Made by a program: the position numbers and the translations under genes
DNA from: Pseudomonas fluorescens
GTDB taxonomy: Bacteria; Pseudomonadota; Gammaproteobacteria; Pseudomonadales; Pseudomonadaceae
DNA: 64,000 bases
Reading direction: 5' to 3'
NCBI RefSeq assembly: GCF_900215245.1
Contig: NZ_LT907842.1
Coordinates: 4,712,001-4,776,000 of the forward strand
Part shown: one piece after another, positions 8,797-18,119 of the stretch
Numbering within the stretch: the stretch's first letter is position 1
Layout of the letters: every line of letters starts with the position of its first letter
Notes under the pieces: model-generated
Databases searched by the model: none
What the model was told of the DNA's origin: nothing
The model's input: the letters and a program-made list of their open reading frames with translations, nothing else

Positions 8797-8842
8797 TCCT
8801 ATTGGGGCCGCTTCGCAGCTCAACGCAAGCTCGCTAACTACA
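8797..8842. repeat. REP-like sequence at the break of Rhs cassette 2
   Basis: The stretch CCTATTGGGGCCGCTTCGCA followed by ACGCAAGCTCGC resembles a common Pseudomonas REP arm. It lies exactly where Rhs core similarity of cassette 2 stops and 27 bases before the stop of the upstream immunity gene. REP elements are frequent end-points of rearrangement. Confidence 0.5.
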
Positions 8843-8868
8843 AGGTTTTCTGCTGCCTTATTTGTTTT

Positions 8869-9174
8869 TTATTTAGAACTTTGTTTTTTCAGGGTTGAGG
8901 CCACATGCTTCAACCACGTTCGAGCGTCCTTCCATTCGTTAAGATAATAGTAGTAGCATCCGATGTCGGCGAATAAGTAGTCTTGAAGCTCTTGCTCCGT
9001 CTTGTTGGTCATTATTAATCTGTCTAACTCTGACTGTACTTCGGATAGTACGTCCGCAGAAATGTCGGAGATGAAAAAGTCAATTACATCATCTGCGCTC
9101 TTGTGGTCGTACGCCCAATCTTGATTAAAATAGCCTGCAAGGAATTGCTGTAGCTCAGGATAGTCTTGGTTCAT
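8869..9174 (-). CDS. CdiI-type immunity protein for the RNase A-like Rhs tip
   Basis: 101 residues, acidic. It opens with YPELQQFLAGYFNQDW and contains DVIDFF, the pattern of the CdiI_2-like immunity family that neutralises contact-dependent toxins. The ATG overlaps the rhs stop by 4 bases (9171-9174), ensuring coupled translation. It should bind and block the Rhs tip in the cytoplasm of the producer and its kin. The family assignment is from remembered pattern, not a search. Confidence 0.8.
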   Translation of the reverse strand: MNQDYPELQQFLAGYFNQDWAYDHKSADDVIDFFISDISADVLSEVQSELDRLIMTNKTEQELQDYLFADIGCYYYYLNEWKDARTWLKHVASTLKKQSSK

Positions 9175-12100
9175 GGGTTTGGAAATCCAGTGTGAATTCG
9201 GTAGCCATTATGCATGTTGTTATCTCTGCGAATGACAAGGTGAATTTCCGTTCCGGGAACGGAAATTGTTGTGTTCTTTTTAAAACTGGTGCCTATAGGG
9301 TGTTTGACTTTTTGAATAATGACAATTTGGTTGTTTTGCCCTTCGAGAAAGTTGCTGATCTTGGTTTTGTTGTCATCTAATACGTTTGATATCGCTAACT
9401 CTGCCGAAGTGCGATCATGAAAAGTCGAAGCTGCTGGGATGTTTGGTTGTTGTTGCAAACGATCCAGCAATTGCCTATCAGTTCTACCGATGTGTCTTTG
9501 CATCAAATGCCCTCCCGCCCGTTCATGTGCAGCTAACCCCCCACCTGGAACTATTTTGCTATACGGGCCTTCAGGACAATTCGTGCTCTTACAACTCAGT
9601 CCCAGGGGATCCACCCATCCCGTCGGATTGGGCACGTACTGGTACGCGTTAATCCCACCCGCCAGCTTCACCGGGTCAGGCGTCAGGTAACGACCAATAT
9701 CCGGATTGTAGTAGCGATGGCGGTTGTAGTGCAGCGCGCTTTCCGGGTCGAAGTATTGGCCTTGGAAGCGTAGCGGGTTGTCGATTTTGCTGACGTCGAG
9801 GCGGGCAATCTCGCCGTAGGCGCGGTAGTGCGCCGACCAGACGATTTCACCGTCTGGGTCTGTAAGCTCCTGCGGTGTTCCGAGGTGGTCGAGTTGGTAG
9901 TGGAAGGGCTGGGTGTCTTTTGGACCAAAGCCTTCCAGCAGTGCCAGCGGGCGGAAGCTGTCCGGTTCGTAGAGGTAACTGCGATGGCGATCCGCGTGAT
10001 GCTCGGCAACCAGCTTGTCGCCTTGCCAAAAAAACTCGGTGGTGATGTCGTCGACGGTTTTGCTGATCCGTCGCCCAAACGGGTCGTAGCGATAGCTGGC
10101 TGTTTGCCCATTGGGCTGGGTGATGCCTATCAACCGGTGCTGGCAGTCGTAGCGGTATTCAGTAACGAGTTGATGGCCTTTGCCACGTCGCTGACGGATC
10201 AGGTTGCCAAAGGCGTCATAGTCGTAATGATGATCGCCCTGGATCATCAGGCGGTTGCCGGCAACGATGTCCGGGCCAGGTCGATCCTGCATCAGCAGGT
10301 TGCCCGCCGGGTCGTGGCCGAAGCGTTCTTGCACGTCTTGCGAGTGATCGGCCCGAGTCAGACGGGCGAGGGGGTCGTAGTGGTAGTCGTGTTGGCCTTT
10401 ACGGGTATCGAGCAGGCGGGTGAGGTTGCCGGTGTTGTCGTAGTCGTATTGGCGCTGGTAGAGAGTGTGTTGCTGTTGGCTGACGGCGTGGGCGTGCAGG
10501 CGGTTTTGTTCGTCGTAGTGGTAGTGGCTGAGGAGCTGGCCTTGTTGGCGCTGGTGTTCGCGACCGGCTTTGAACAGGTGAGAAGTGAGTGTTTCACCAT
10601 TCAGTTCGACGCTGGCAAGGTGGCCGCCTTTGTCGTGGTTGAAGGTGAGGCGGTTGTTGTCCGGCAGACGGAGGTTTTGCAGCTGGCCGCAGGCGTCGTA
10701 GCCATAGCGCAAGGTGCCCCAGCCCTGGTGTTCGGCGGTGAGGCGGTTTTGTGGGTCGTATTCGTAGGCCAGCGCCCAGTGGCCGTCGTCAACGCTGAGG
10801 AGGTTGCCCTGGCGGTCGTAGGCATAATCAACAAGGTTGCCGTCGGGCAGGGTTTTTCGTACGAGGCGGCCGGCGTGGTCTCGCTCGTAGCGGGTGATTA
10901 GCTGACTGCCGTCATCGCCATATTCGGTCTTTTCCGCCAGGTTACCGTTGAGGTCGTAAACGTAGGCGGTGCGCTGGCCATCAAAACCGATTTCCTGCTG
11001 GATCAGGCCATTGGGGTGGTAAGCGAGCTGGTAGGTTTCGCCGACTTCGTTTTCGATGGCGGTCAGCAGCAACCGTACGTTGTCGTAGCGGTAGTTGACC
11101 TGAGTGCCATCGGCATTGATGCGGCGGCTGATCAGGTGCAGGCCGTCGGCGTATTCGTAGCGAGTGACGTGGCCCCGTTCATCGCGTTCGGCGGTGATTT
11201 TTCCGTAGGGGTTGTAGCTGTATTCCCGCGTAGCTCCATCGTGCCGGGTCAGTTTCAGCAGACGCCCGGCGGCGTCCCATTGATACTGGGTTAGCGCTCC
11301 ATGCTCTTCCTCGCGTGTAATCTGCCTACCAAGAGCGTCATAGCGATAGCGTTTGATAGCGCCATTCGGCAGTTGCTCCTCAAGCAACTGACCGCGTTCA
11401 TTCCAGACCAGCCGGTGACAGCTGTTATCCGGATACCAAATCCCGCTCAGTTGCCCGTATTTGTCGTAGCTGCAGTCCGTGACATTCCCGTCGGGATCAG
11501 TCTTGCGAATGACGTCGCCCTGGTCGTTGCGCTCATACTTCCAGACCGCCTCACCACGCCGTACAACCCGTACGAACCCGTTATCGTGCTCGTAGGAAGT
11601 CGGTTCATCCTCCCCAGGAAACAACGCCACCAACCGTCCGGCGTCGTCGTACTGATACGCCGTCACCGCGCCCAACGGGTCTTGCTCGACCGTCAGCCGG
11701 CCTTTGTCGTCATAGGACTTGAAGTGCTCGGCGCCGTCGGGATCAATACGCTGCACCAGCCGCGCGCGCTGGTCATGCACGTAAACTTCGCGACTGCCGT
11801 CAGCGTTGTGAACCGTGACCCGGCCGTTGTCATCCCACGCATAGCGCGTGTCCATCTGCGAAAAGCTGGCCCAGTGCCGGACACAGCGTGCCGCTTTGCC
11901 AGCCCGTTCCCACGCCCAGAAGAAGCTCGCCCCGCCGGCGAGCTGCCGCTCCAGAATGACGTGCTGATCGTCGTACCGATAAACCTCGCTTTCACCGACG
12001 GCGTTGGTCGCTGACACCAGTCGGCCAAGGTCATCGTAGGCGTAGGCAACGACGGTCTGTTCAGTCACCCATTCAAAGGGTTCAGGCCCTTTGGCGCGAT

Positions 12101-13871
12101 GAACCTGGTAGTCCACGGCCGCGATGCGACCAAACGCATAGCGCAAAAACAGCGAGCGGCCCGCACCGTTATCCAGTCGTTCGATTCGCCCCAAACGATC
12201 TCGAACAACCCGCAGGCGGTTGTCATACGCATCGCTGATGGCTGTGAGTAAACCGTCGCGGAAATGGTAGAAACGTGACGCCTGAGCCAGCACCAGTTCA
12301 TCGGGCAAAGCGCCCAAGTAAATCGCGGCTTCGGCCAGGCTGTTGGTAATCACCGGTCGGGTGGCAGAAGGCAAGGGCAGGGCAGTCGAGCGGTTCTCAT
12401 GATCCGTCCACACCACCGAATCGCCATCCACCACCAACCGCTGGGCCAGCGCATGACTCCAGCCAAACCCCAGCCCGCAATCCACGTCCACCGCACTGGT
12501 GCGATACAACCGTGTCCACTCAAACGGCAATATCCCGTCCAGCACACCGTCGGTGAGGGTCAGCAGTTCCTCGCCGGTCACCATCGACACCGGGCAACCG
12601 TTGGTGGCCGTCTTGTCCGCCGGGGCCGCCGCATCGCCGTTCGGGTTCTTACCCGCAGCCGGCACATCGTCGACAGGTTCCTGGCGCACCAATGTCGTCT
12701 GCTGGGTCTTCTTACGAACCGCCGGTACCGGGTTGGAAACCAACTGATCCCCAGCCTTCAACGACACAAGCGGCACGGTCTTGATCTGTGTGGCAGGGCC
12801 ACCGAGCATCAAGGGCTTAACCGCTGCCAGATGCGGCTCCAATATCGGCCCCACCAACTGACCCGCCAGCGTCTGCAACCAGTTGCGCACCCGCCTTGAT
12901 TTGATAGGGCCCAATACCTGAGCACCCAGCCGAAGTTGCACGCCCATACCCCGGGTCGCCCAGATCAGAAACAAGTTGATCAATACTTCGCCGGTGACCT
13001 CTCCCAGCAGCTCATACATGTCTGGCGGTGGAAGCATGCGTATCCAGCCGACCATGGCTGACAGATAGATGAACAACAGCGGTTCGTCGCTGAGTACCAG
13101 CAGACCCTGCGCAATGGCGTCCTTGCCCAGTTTCAGCAGATCGTCAAGTTCGGTTTGGGAGATGTATTGCAGCAACTTTTGGCTGTTGGTTCTGATATCC
13201 GCCAGCAGGTCATACAGTTGCGTAAAGTTGTCCCACAGGTTGTAGAACGCTTGGCTGATCCCACTGGCAAATGCCACGCCTTGCATCGCGCTACGCTCAA
13301 TAGGCGTGGCGTTTGCAAAGTCGGTCCATTGGGCGCTTGAGGTCTTAGTCCACTCATCGCGCAGGCGAACTTCCAACTCCGCAATCACCGACTGATAAGA
13401 CGCATACAACGCCTTGACGTGATCTTTGGAAACGTTGGGGTAAAACGTAATTTGGTATCGCTGATCACGTGTGCATTCTCTGACTTCAAGAATGCCGCTG
13501 GGGCCGATGGTGTGATGGATGGGCGGCCCTGTCGGGCTGCCATCTACGGCAATGGCTTGCAGCATCACCGGCGTATTGCCGATCGGCACGAACTGCGTGC
13601 TTTCGAACATATGCACCAGGGTCAAGGAACCCTGGGCCTTGCACATCGCAACTGTGGGGCTTGGCGCTTTGGAAGAGACCGGCGCTACCAGTGCGACGTC
13701 TTCTCCAACCTTGAACACCTGCTCCACTTCCAGCGCCGAACCACTCCAGAAGCTCTCGGCCCATTGGTCAAAAGTGTTCAGGCACTCTCGAAAATCACGG
13801 AAGACGCTTTCAACATCCGGTGCTTTGGCATCCATGGGGGCCAGGACAAACCTGGCAATGACCGGAATCAT
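9171..13871 (-). CDS. Full-length Rhs polymorphic toxin with RNase A-like C-terminal domain
   Basis: 1566 residues. A unique N-terminal region (about 1-420) has a hydrophobic helix pair near 256-310 and no PAAR motif that I can see. Rhs/YD repeats run from about 424 (CPVSMVTGEE) through many YxYDxxGR units to the DPLGL junction near 1425. The tip (1426-1566) has GGHLMQRHIG and ends GYRIHTGFP, matching the bacterial RNase A-like toxin family of CdiA tips, so it probably cleaves RNA in target cells. A cognate immunity gene follows with overlap. No vgrG, PAAR or chaperone gene adjoins it, so its delivery (type VI secretion is usual for Rhs) must be supplied elsewhere. A weak ribosome-binding site leaves the exact start open. 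Confidence 0.92.
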   Translation of the reverse strand: MIPVIARFVLAPMDAKAPDVESVFRDFRECLNTFDQWAESFWSGSALEVEQVFKVGEDVALVAPVSSKAPSPTVAMCKAQGSLTLVHMFESTQFVPIGNTPVMLQAIAVDGSPTGPPIHHTIGPSGILEVRECTRDQRYQITFYPNVSKDHVKALYASYQSVIAELEVRLRDEWTKTSSAQWTDFANATPIERSAMQGVAFASGISQAFYNLWDNFTQLYDLLADIRTNSQKLLQYISQTELDDLLKLGKDAIAQGLLVLSDEPLLFIYLSAMVGWIRMLPPPDMYELLGEVTGEVLINLFLIWATRGMGVQLRLGAQVLGPIKSRRVRNWLQTLAGQLVGPILEPHLAAVKPLMLGGPATQIKTVPLVSLKAGDQLVSNPVPAVRKKTQQTTLVRQEPVDDVPAAGKNPNGDAAAPADKTATNGCPVSMVTGEELLTLTDGVLDGILPFEWTRLYRTSAVDVDCGLGFGWSHALAQRLVVDGDSVVWTDHENRSTALPLPSATRPVITNSLAEAAIYLGALPDELVLAQASRFYHFRDGLLTAISDAYDNRLRVVRDRLGRIERLDNGAGRSLFLRYAFGRIAAVDYQVHRAKGPEPFEWVTEQTVVAYAYDDLGRLVSATNAVGESEVYRYDDQHVILERQLAGGASFFWAWERAGKAARCVRHWASFSQMDTRYAWDDNGRVTVHNADGSREVYVHDQRARLVQRIDPDGAEHFKSYDDKGRLTVEQDPLGAVTAYQYDDAGRLVALFPGEDEPTSYEHDNGFVRVVRRGEAVWKYERNDQGDVIRKTDPDGNVTDCSYDKYGQLSGIWYPDNSCHRLVWNERGQLLEEQLPNGAIKRYRYDALGRQITREEEHGALTQYQWDAAGRLLKLTRHDGATREYSYNPYGKITAERDERGHVTRYEYADGLHLISRRINADGTQVNYRYDNVRLLLTAIENEVGETYQLAYHPNGLIQQEIGFDGQRTAYVYDLNGNLAEKTEYGDDGSQLITRYERDHAGRLVRKTLPDGNLVDYAYDRQGNLLSVDDGHWALAYEYDPQNRLTAEHQGWGTLRYGYDACGQLQNLRLPDNNRLTFNHDKGGHLASVELNGETLTSHLFKAGREHQRQQGQLLSHYHYDEQNRLHAHAVSQQQHTLYQRQYDYDNTGNLTRLLDTRKGQHDYHYDPLARLTRADHSQDVQERFGHDPAGNLLMQDRPGPDIVAGNRLMIQGDHHYDYDAFGNLIRQRRGKGHQLVTEYRYDCQHRLIGITQPNGQTASYRYDPFGRRISKTVDDITTEFFWQGDKLVAEHHADRHRSYLYEPDSFRPLALLEGFGPKDTQPFHYQLDHLGTPQELTDPDGEIVWSAHYRAYGEIARLDVSKIDNPLRFQGQYFDPESALHYNRHRYYNPDIGRYLTPDPVKLAGGINAYQYVPNPTGWVDPLGLSCKSTNCPEGPYSKIVPGGGLAAHERAGGHLMQRHIGRTDRQLLDRLQQQPNIPAASTFHDRTSAELAISNVLDDNKTKISNFLEGQNNQIVIIQKVKHPIGTSFKKNTTISVPGTEIHLVIRRDNNMHNGYRIHTGFPNP

Positions 13872-14220
13872 GGGTAGGCACCGTCACCCGGCGCCCTAAC
13901 AAAGAAAACCATCCGCAATCCCTCGCACTGTTGAGTCAGGCGAAGGACTTTGCAGAGGTTTTAAGGAGAGATCTGTAGAGCTTGTCCGGCTGTTACGTGG
14001 GAAGTTTCAACGGCTTTTGTCCTCTTCTGCCCAAACACCAGACGGCATAGCGCGGCGGGTCCACGCTGTCAGTCAAGGTATTGCCGCCCGTATACGGCAA
14101 GGCTTCGGCGCCAGCCCGCGAACAAAGCACTGTCCTATGTATAGAACGAATAAGGCCACGTTTGCCGGCTAGTGCTCAAACGCCAGCAGCCTTATGGTGG
14201 TCGTACTTTGGAGGTACACC
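13872..14220. other. Intergenic region between rhs and pirin, no gene seen
   Basis: 349 bases between divergent genes. I see no convincing reading frame. A GGAGGT Shine-Dalgarno precedes the pirin start at 14221. The promoters of both rhs and the pirin gene should lie here, but I cannot place them. Confidence 0.6.
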
Positions 14221-15087
14221 ATGAAAAAACTCATCGGCATCTACACCAGCCCTCGCGCCCATTGGGTCGGCGACGGCTTCCCGGTGCGCACGCTGTTTTC
14301 CTACGACTCGATGGGCAAGCACATCAGCCCATTCCTGTTGCTGGACCACGCTGGTCCCGCCGATTTCACGCCCACCGATCAACGTCGCGGCGTCGGCCAA
14401 CACCCGCATCGCGGCTTTGAAACCGTGACCATCGTGTATGACGGCGAAGTCGAGCACCGGGATTCCACCGGCGCCGGTGGCAAGATCGGCCCCGGCGATG
14501 TGCAATGGATGACAGCCGCGAAAGGCATCATCCATGAAGAGTTTCATTCCGAAGCCTTTGCCCGTAGCGGCGGGGCGTTGGAAATGGTGCAACTGTGGGT
14601 CAACCTGCCAGCCAAGGACAAAATGGCCGACGCCGGTTACCAGACCATTGTCGACGGTGACATCCCTGTGCTGCCGCTGGCCAACGACGCCGGGCAACTG
14701 CGCCTGATCGCCGGTGAATTCGCCGGTACTCATGGCCCTGCGCGCACCTTTACGCCAATTGACGTGTGGGACGTGCGCCTGAATGCCGGTAAAGCGGTGA
14801 CGCTGGACCTGCACGCCGGGCGCAATACTGCGCTGGTGATTCTGCGCGGCACGGTGCTGGTCAATGGCGAAGAAGTGGCGCGCCAAGGGCAATTGGCGTT
14901 GTTCGAGCGCGAGGGTGATCAGCTCACGCTGGAGGCCAACGATGACGCTAAAGTGTTGCTGCTCAGCGGCGAGCCGATTGACGAGCCTATCGTCGGCCAC
15001 GGCCCGTTCGTGATGAACACCGAGCAGGAAATCCACCAGGCGTTTGCCGACTTCCAGTCGGGGCGTTTCGGGCAGATGGCGGGCTGA
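14221..15087 (+). CDS. Pirin family protein
   Basis: 288 residues, a bicupin of the YhhW/pirin type. The N-terminal cupin carries the metal-binding run HPHRGFET with a later EEFH, as in metal-binding pirins. The ATG at 14221 with GGAGGT directly upstream is preferred over an upstream in-frame start at 14194. Bacterial pirins are reported as quercetinases or redox/metabolic modulators; the substrate here is unknown. It is followed by a REPIN. Confidence 0.92.
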   Translation: MKKLIGIYTSPRAHWVGDGFPVRTLFSYDSMGKHISPFLLLDHAGPADFTPTDQRRGVGQHPHRGFETVTIVYDGEVEHRDSTGAGGKIGPGDVQWMTAAKGIIHEEFHSEAFARSGGALEMVQLWVNLPAKDKMADAGYQTIVDGDIPVLPLANDAGQLRLIAGEFAGTHGPARTFTPIDVWDVRLNAGKAVTLDLHAGRNTALVILRGTVLVNGEEVARQGQLALFEREGDQLTLEANDDAKVLLLSGEPIDEPIVGHGPFVMNTEQEIHQAFADFQSGRFGQMAG

Positions 15088-15106
15088 TTGCCGGGCGCAA
15101 TACCCC

Positions 15107-15193
15107 TGTGGGAGCGGGCTTGCCTGCGATGCAGGCACCTCGGTGTATCCGTTGCACCGAGGTGATGCTATCGCAGGCAAGCCCGCTCCCACA
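15107..15193. repeat. REPIN (paired REP hairpins)
   Basis: Two inverted copies of TGTGGGAGCGGGCTTGCCTG (15107-15130 and 15170-15193) flank a shorter CACCTCGGTG/CACCGAGGTG stem. This is a classic Pseudomonas fluorescens REPIN, mobilised in trans by RAYT transposases; no RAYT gene is in the window. It separates the pirin gene from the channel gene and could stabilise upstream mRNA. Confidence 0.9.
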
Positions 15194-15255
15194 TTTTGTT
15201 TTCCAGCGTTCCTGTTTCATGCGATCTTCTGGGCATTCGCCCTGGAGTCGCCTGG

Positions 15256-16701
15256 ATGCCCTCATTTATCGCTGATCACCCGATGTTGTGCGCCGTGGCG
15301 CTGATCTTTATCGATATCGCTGTGTGGCGCCTTATTTCCGCCAACCTCGCCAACTGGAAACTCGCAGCGCGCTTGGCGATTTTTGCCGTTTACAGCGCCG
15401 TGTTGTTCAACGACGGCATGAACCCCATGCAACTCGCGCCGTATGCCGACAACACCGCCTTGCACCTGGCCGCCACGGGGTTGCAGATCGGCTGGTGGCT
15501 GTTCGCTGCGCGCACCCTCACGGTGTTGCTCGGCACGGTGATGATGAATCGGGTCGGGCACGGCGGGCGGTTGTTGCAGGACCTGATCGGCGCAGTGATT
15601 TTCCTGATCGCGATCATTGCCGCCATGGCTTATGTGCTCGACCTGCCCGTCAAGGGCGTGCTCGCCACCTCCGGCGCCGTGGCGATCATCGTCGGCCTGG
15701 CGTTGCAAAGCACCTTGAGCGATGTGTTTTCCGGGATCGTCCTCAACACCACCAAGCCCTATCAGGTCGATGACTGGATTTCTATCGACGGCACCGAAGG
15801 CCGCGTCACCGACATCGACTGGCGCGCCACACGCCTGGAGACTTCCCAGGGCAGCATGGCGGTGATCCCCAACTCGCTGGCGGCCAAAGCCAAGATCATC
15901 AACTTCTCACGCCCGGCGGACATGTTCGGCCTGGCGGTGAGCCTGCAAGTCAGCCCCCATGCGCGCCCGCAAACCGTGATCGAGGCGCTGGAGCGCGCCA
16001 TGCAAGGTTGCCGACCCCTGCTGGCCAAACCCGCGCCCAGCGTGGCGTTCAAAACCTCGGCCAGTGGCGGCGTTGACTATGAGATCAGTGGGTTTGTACC
16101 GGCCATGGGCCTCAAACGCGAAGTACGCAACCAGCTTTACGATTTGGCGTTCCGGCACCTGCAAGCGGCGGGCGTAGGCCTGTTGTCCGCCACCGAAAGC
16201 AGCGCGCCACCGGCGATGTCCGCTGCGCGGGCCTTGCTGGAGCGCTCGTCGATTTTCTCCACTCTGCGCCAGGAAGAGAAAGACACCTTCAGCCAGAACA
16301 TGACCCTGCACACCTACCGCGCTGGCGAGATGATCTTGCCGGCGGGCGAGGTCAGCGACCATTTGTTCATCGTCGAGTCCGGCGTGGTCTCGGTGATGTT
16401 GGTCAAGGGTGGCCACAAGTTCGAAGCCGGGCGCATGGGGCCGGGCGAGGTGATTGGCGAGGCGGGGATTTTGTCGGATGAGGCGACGCTGGCGGATTTC
16501 TCGGCCAAGACCTTCTGCACGCTGTACCGCATCGAAAGGGAATACCTCAAACCTTGCCTGGATGCGCGGCATGACATCAGCGAAGCCATGAAGGCGCTGC
16601 TGGATTTCCGTGTGCACACGGCGCAGGCCCTGACCCGGGAAACGCCGGCGGTGCCGGTCAAGAAAGGCTTTTTGCAGTGGCTGCGCAATCGCGGGCTGTA
16701 G
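15256..16701 (+). CDS. MscS-family mechanosensitive channel with C-terminal cyclic-nucleotide-binding domain
   Basis: 481 residues from the ATG at 15256. Starting earlier at 15196 would begin almost on the REPIN. Membrane helices cover about residues 10-150. The MscS pore and beta domain follow (VKGVLATSGAVAIIVGLALQ, then VDDWISIDGTEGRVTDI). A cNMP-binding domain is at about 335-450 (AGEMILPAGEVSDHLFIVESG, GEVIGEAGILSDEATLADF). It should be an osmotic-tension channel gated or modulated by a cyclic nucleotide at the inner membrane. Confidence 0.9.
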   Translation: MPSFIADHPMLCAVALIFIDIAVWRLISANLANWKLAARLAIFAVYSAVLFNDGMNPMQLAPYADNTALHLAATGLQIGWWLFAARTLTVLLGTVMMNRVGHGGRLLQDLIGAVIFLIAIIAAMAYVLDLPVKGVLATSGAVAIIVGLALQSTLSDVFSGIVLNTTKPYQVDDWISIDGTEGRVTDIDWRATRLETSQGSMAVIPNSLAAKAKIINFSRPADMFGLAVSLQVSPHARPQTVIEALERAMQGCRPLLAKPAPSVAFKTSASGGVDYEISGFVPAMGLKREVRNQLYDLAFRHLQAAGVGLLSATESSAPPAMSAARALLERSSIFSTLRQEEKDTFSQNMTLHTYRAGEMILPAGEVSDHLFIVESGVVSVMLVKGGHKFEAGRMGPGEVIGEAGILSDEATLADFSAKTFCTLYRIEREYLKPCLDARHDISEAMKALLDFRVHTAQALTRETPAVPVKKGFLQWLRNRGL

Positions 16702-16778
16702 CCGGTCATTGCGGGAAAACCCGAACGTCGTGCGGATCACTGACGTGCGCGCCGCGGTGGGCGCGCACGGTTCGTTGA

Positions 16779-17477
16779 TCACTGAGCGAGGTAAACCGGG
16801 CTGTCGGTCGACAGTGAGGCTTTTACCGCGTGAGTCATGTCGGAAATCAAGGCCTCCTCGCGGTCTTCGCTCAGGGCTTTGAGGGTGATGGCGACCACTT
16901 CCTGAGGCGTGCTCTTCGGTGCCTGCACCTCGGCGACCATGTCGGTATCGATGTAGGCCGGGTGCACGCCGATCACCAGGGTGTTCTGTTCGCGCAGCTC
17001 GCCGCGCAGGCCGTTGGTCAGGCCCCACTGGGCGGCTTTCGAGGTGCTGTAGCCGCCGGTGCCGGGCGGGCTCAGCCAGCTCAAGACCGAGAGGATATTA
17101 ATCAGCGCGCCGCCGCCGTGCTTGGCCAGGATCGGCGCGAAGGCGCGGCTCACGCGCAGGGTGCCGAAGGTGTTCACGTCAAAGTGTTGCTGCAGGTTCT
17201 CAACACTGTCTGCGGCCAGCAAAGAGCCGTATTTGAGCCAACCCGCGTTGTTGATCAACACACTCACATCAGTGCACTGCTCGGCGGCGCGCTGCACGCT
17301 GGCCGGGTCGGTAATGTCCAGCGCGACCGGCGTGCTGCCGGGAATATCGACACTGGCCGGGTCGCGCGCACCGGCGTACACCTTGGCGGCGCCGGCTGCC
17401 AGCAGCGCGGTGACGAATGCTTTGCCCAGGCCACGGTTGGCGCCGGTGACCAGTACGACTTTTCCACGAATATCCAT
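16779..17477 (-). CDS. Short-chain dehydrogenase/reductase (SDR)
   Basis: 232 residues from the ATG at 17477. The Rossmann motif TGANRGLG near the N-terminus, NNAG, a catalytic Ser region (ILSVLSW) and YSTSK with the catalytic Tyr/Lys are all intact, so it is probably an active NAD(P)-dependent oxidoreductase. It is divergent from the HxlR regulator at 17585, a common pairing in which the redox- or electrophile-sensing HxlR controls the reductase. Confidence 0.92.
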   Translation of the reverse strand: MDIRGKVVLVTGANRGLGKAFVTALLAAGAAKVYAGARDPASVDIPGSTPVALDITDPASVQRAAEQCTDVSVLINNAGWLKYGSLLAADSVENLQQHFDVNTFGTLRVSRAFAPILAKHGGGALINILSVLSWLSPPGTGGYSTSKAAQWGLTNGLRGELREQNTLVIGVHPAYIDTDMVAEVQAPKSTPQEVVAITLKALSEDREEALISDMTHAVKASLSTDSPVYLAQ

Positions 17478-17496
17478 GATGAACTCCAGGCAACGA

Positions 17497-17558
17497 ATTA
17501 GGTTTAATGATGAAACCGTTTTTATCCTGAGCCTGTTGGTCCTATAATGCAACCTAAT
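17497..17558. promoter_or_regulatory. SDR/HxlR divergent control region
   Basis: ATTAGGTT (17497-17504) and its exact inverted copy AACCTAAT (17551-17558) flank the divergent promoter region. A perfect TATAAT (17543-17548) is placed as the -10 of the HxlR gene, and GGGAGG at 17572 serves as its ribosome site. The spaced inverted octamers are a plausible HxlR operator. Confidence 0.5.
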
Positions 17559-17584
17559 AGTTCTGACTAACGGGAGGCCCAACG

Positions 17585-18016
17585 ATGAAACGCAAATGCC
17601 TGGAAGGCGACTGCTGCCCGGTTGCTCGTGCGCTGGATGTGGTGGGCGACTGGTGGACCCTGTTGATCATTCGCGACGCATACGCTGGCGTGACGCGCTT
17701 CGGGGATTTCCAGAAGCACCTGGGCGTGGCGAAAAACATCCTCGCCACCCGCCTCAAGGACATGGTCGAGCAAGGCCTGCTGCACACCAGCGAAATTGGC
17801 GCGCGCAGTGAATATCAACTCACCGACAAAGGCCGCGCGCTGATGCCGGTACTGGTGACGCTGGCCCAATGGGGCGAAGCCTTCACCGAGCCGGCGGCTG
17901 GCAGCACCCGTTTGCTGGATGCGCAGGCGCTCAAGCCGCTGCGCAAAGTCGAGGTCCTGTCCGAAGACGGCCGCGTGCTGGGCCTCGAAGACATCTTCAC
18001 CCAGCTACCCGCCTGA
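17585..18016 (+). CDS. HxlR-family winged-helix regulator
   Basis: 143 residues with the HxlR hallmark CP near the N-terminus (EGDCCPVARALDVVGDWW) and the winged helix FGDFQKHLGVAKNILATRL. The adjacent cysteines could sense oxidants or aldehydes. It is divergent from the SDR gene, which is the likely target, and autoregulation is plausible. A LysE exporter follows 103 bases downstream on the same strand. Confidence 0.92.
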   Translation: MKRKCLEGDCCPVARALDVVGDWWTLLIIRDAYAGVTRFGDFQKHLGVAKNILATRLKDMVEQGLLHTSEIGARSEYQLTDKGRALMPVLVTLAQWGEAFTEPAAGSTRLLDAQALKPLRKVEVLSEDGRVLGLEDIFTQLPA

Positions 18017-18119
18017 ACGGAACGTGCCCACGAACCCAGGGGCATTTTCTTCAATACCCCGCGCGCTCAGCCCTTTACCGTGATGCCATCTTCACGCGGC
18101 ATCATCAAAAGGAACTGCA

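Noticed and set aside
9828..10901. 357-residue plus-strand frame inside rhs
   Set aside because: It is the complement of YD-repeat coding DNA. Its Val-rich pattern comes from the repeats, not from a gene.
9171..13871. A complete type VI secretion cluster around rhs
   Set aside because: No vgrG, PAAR, hcp, chaperone or tss gene lies on either side within the window.
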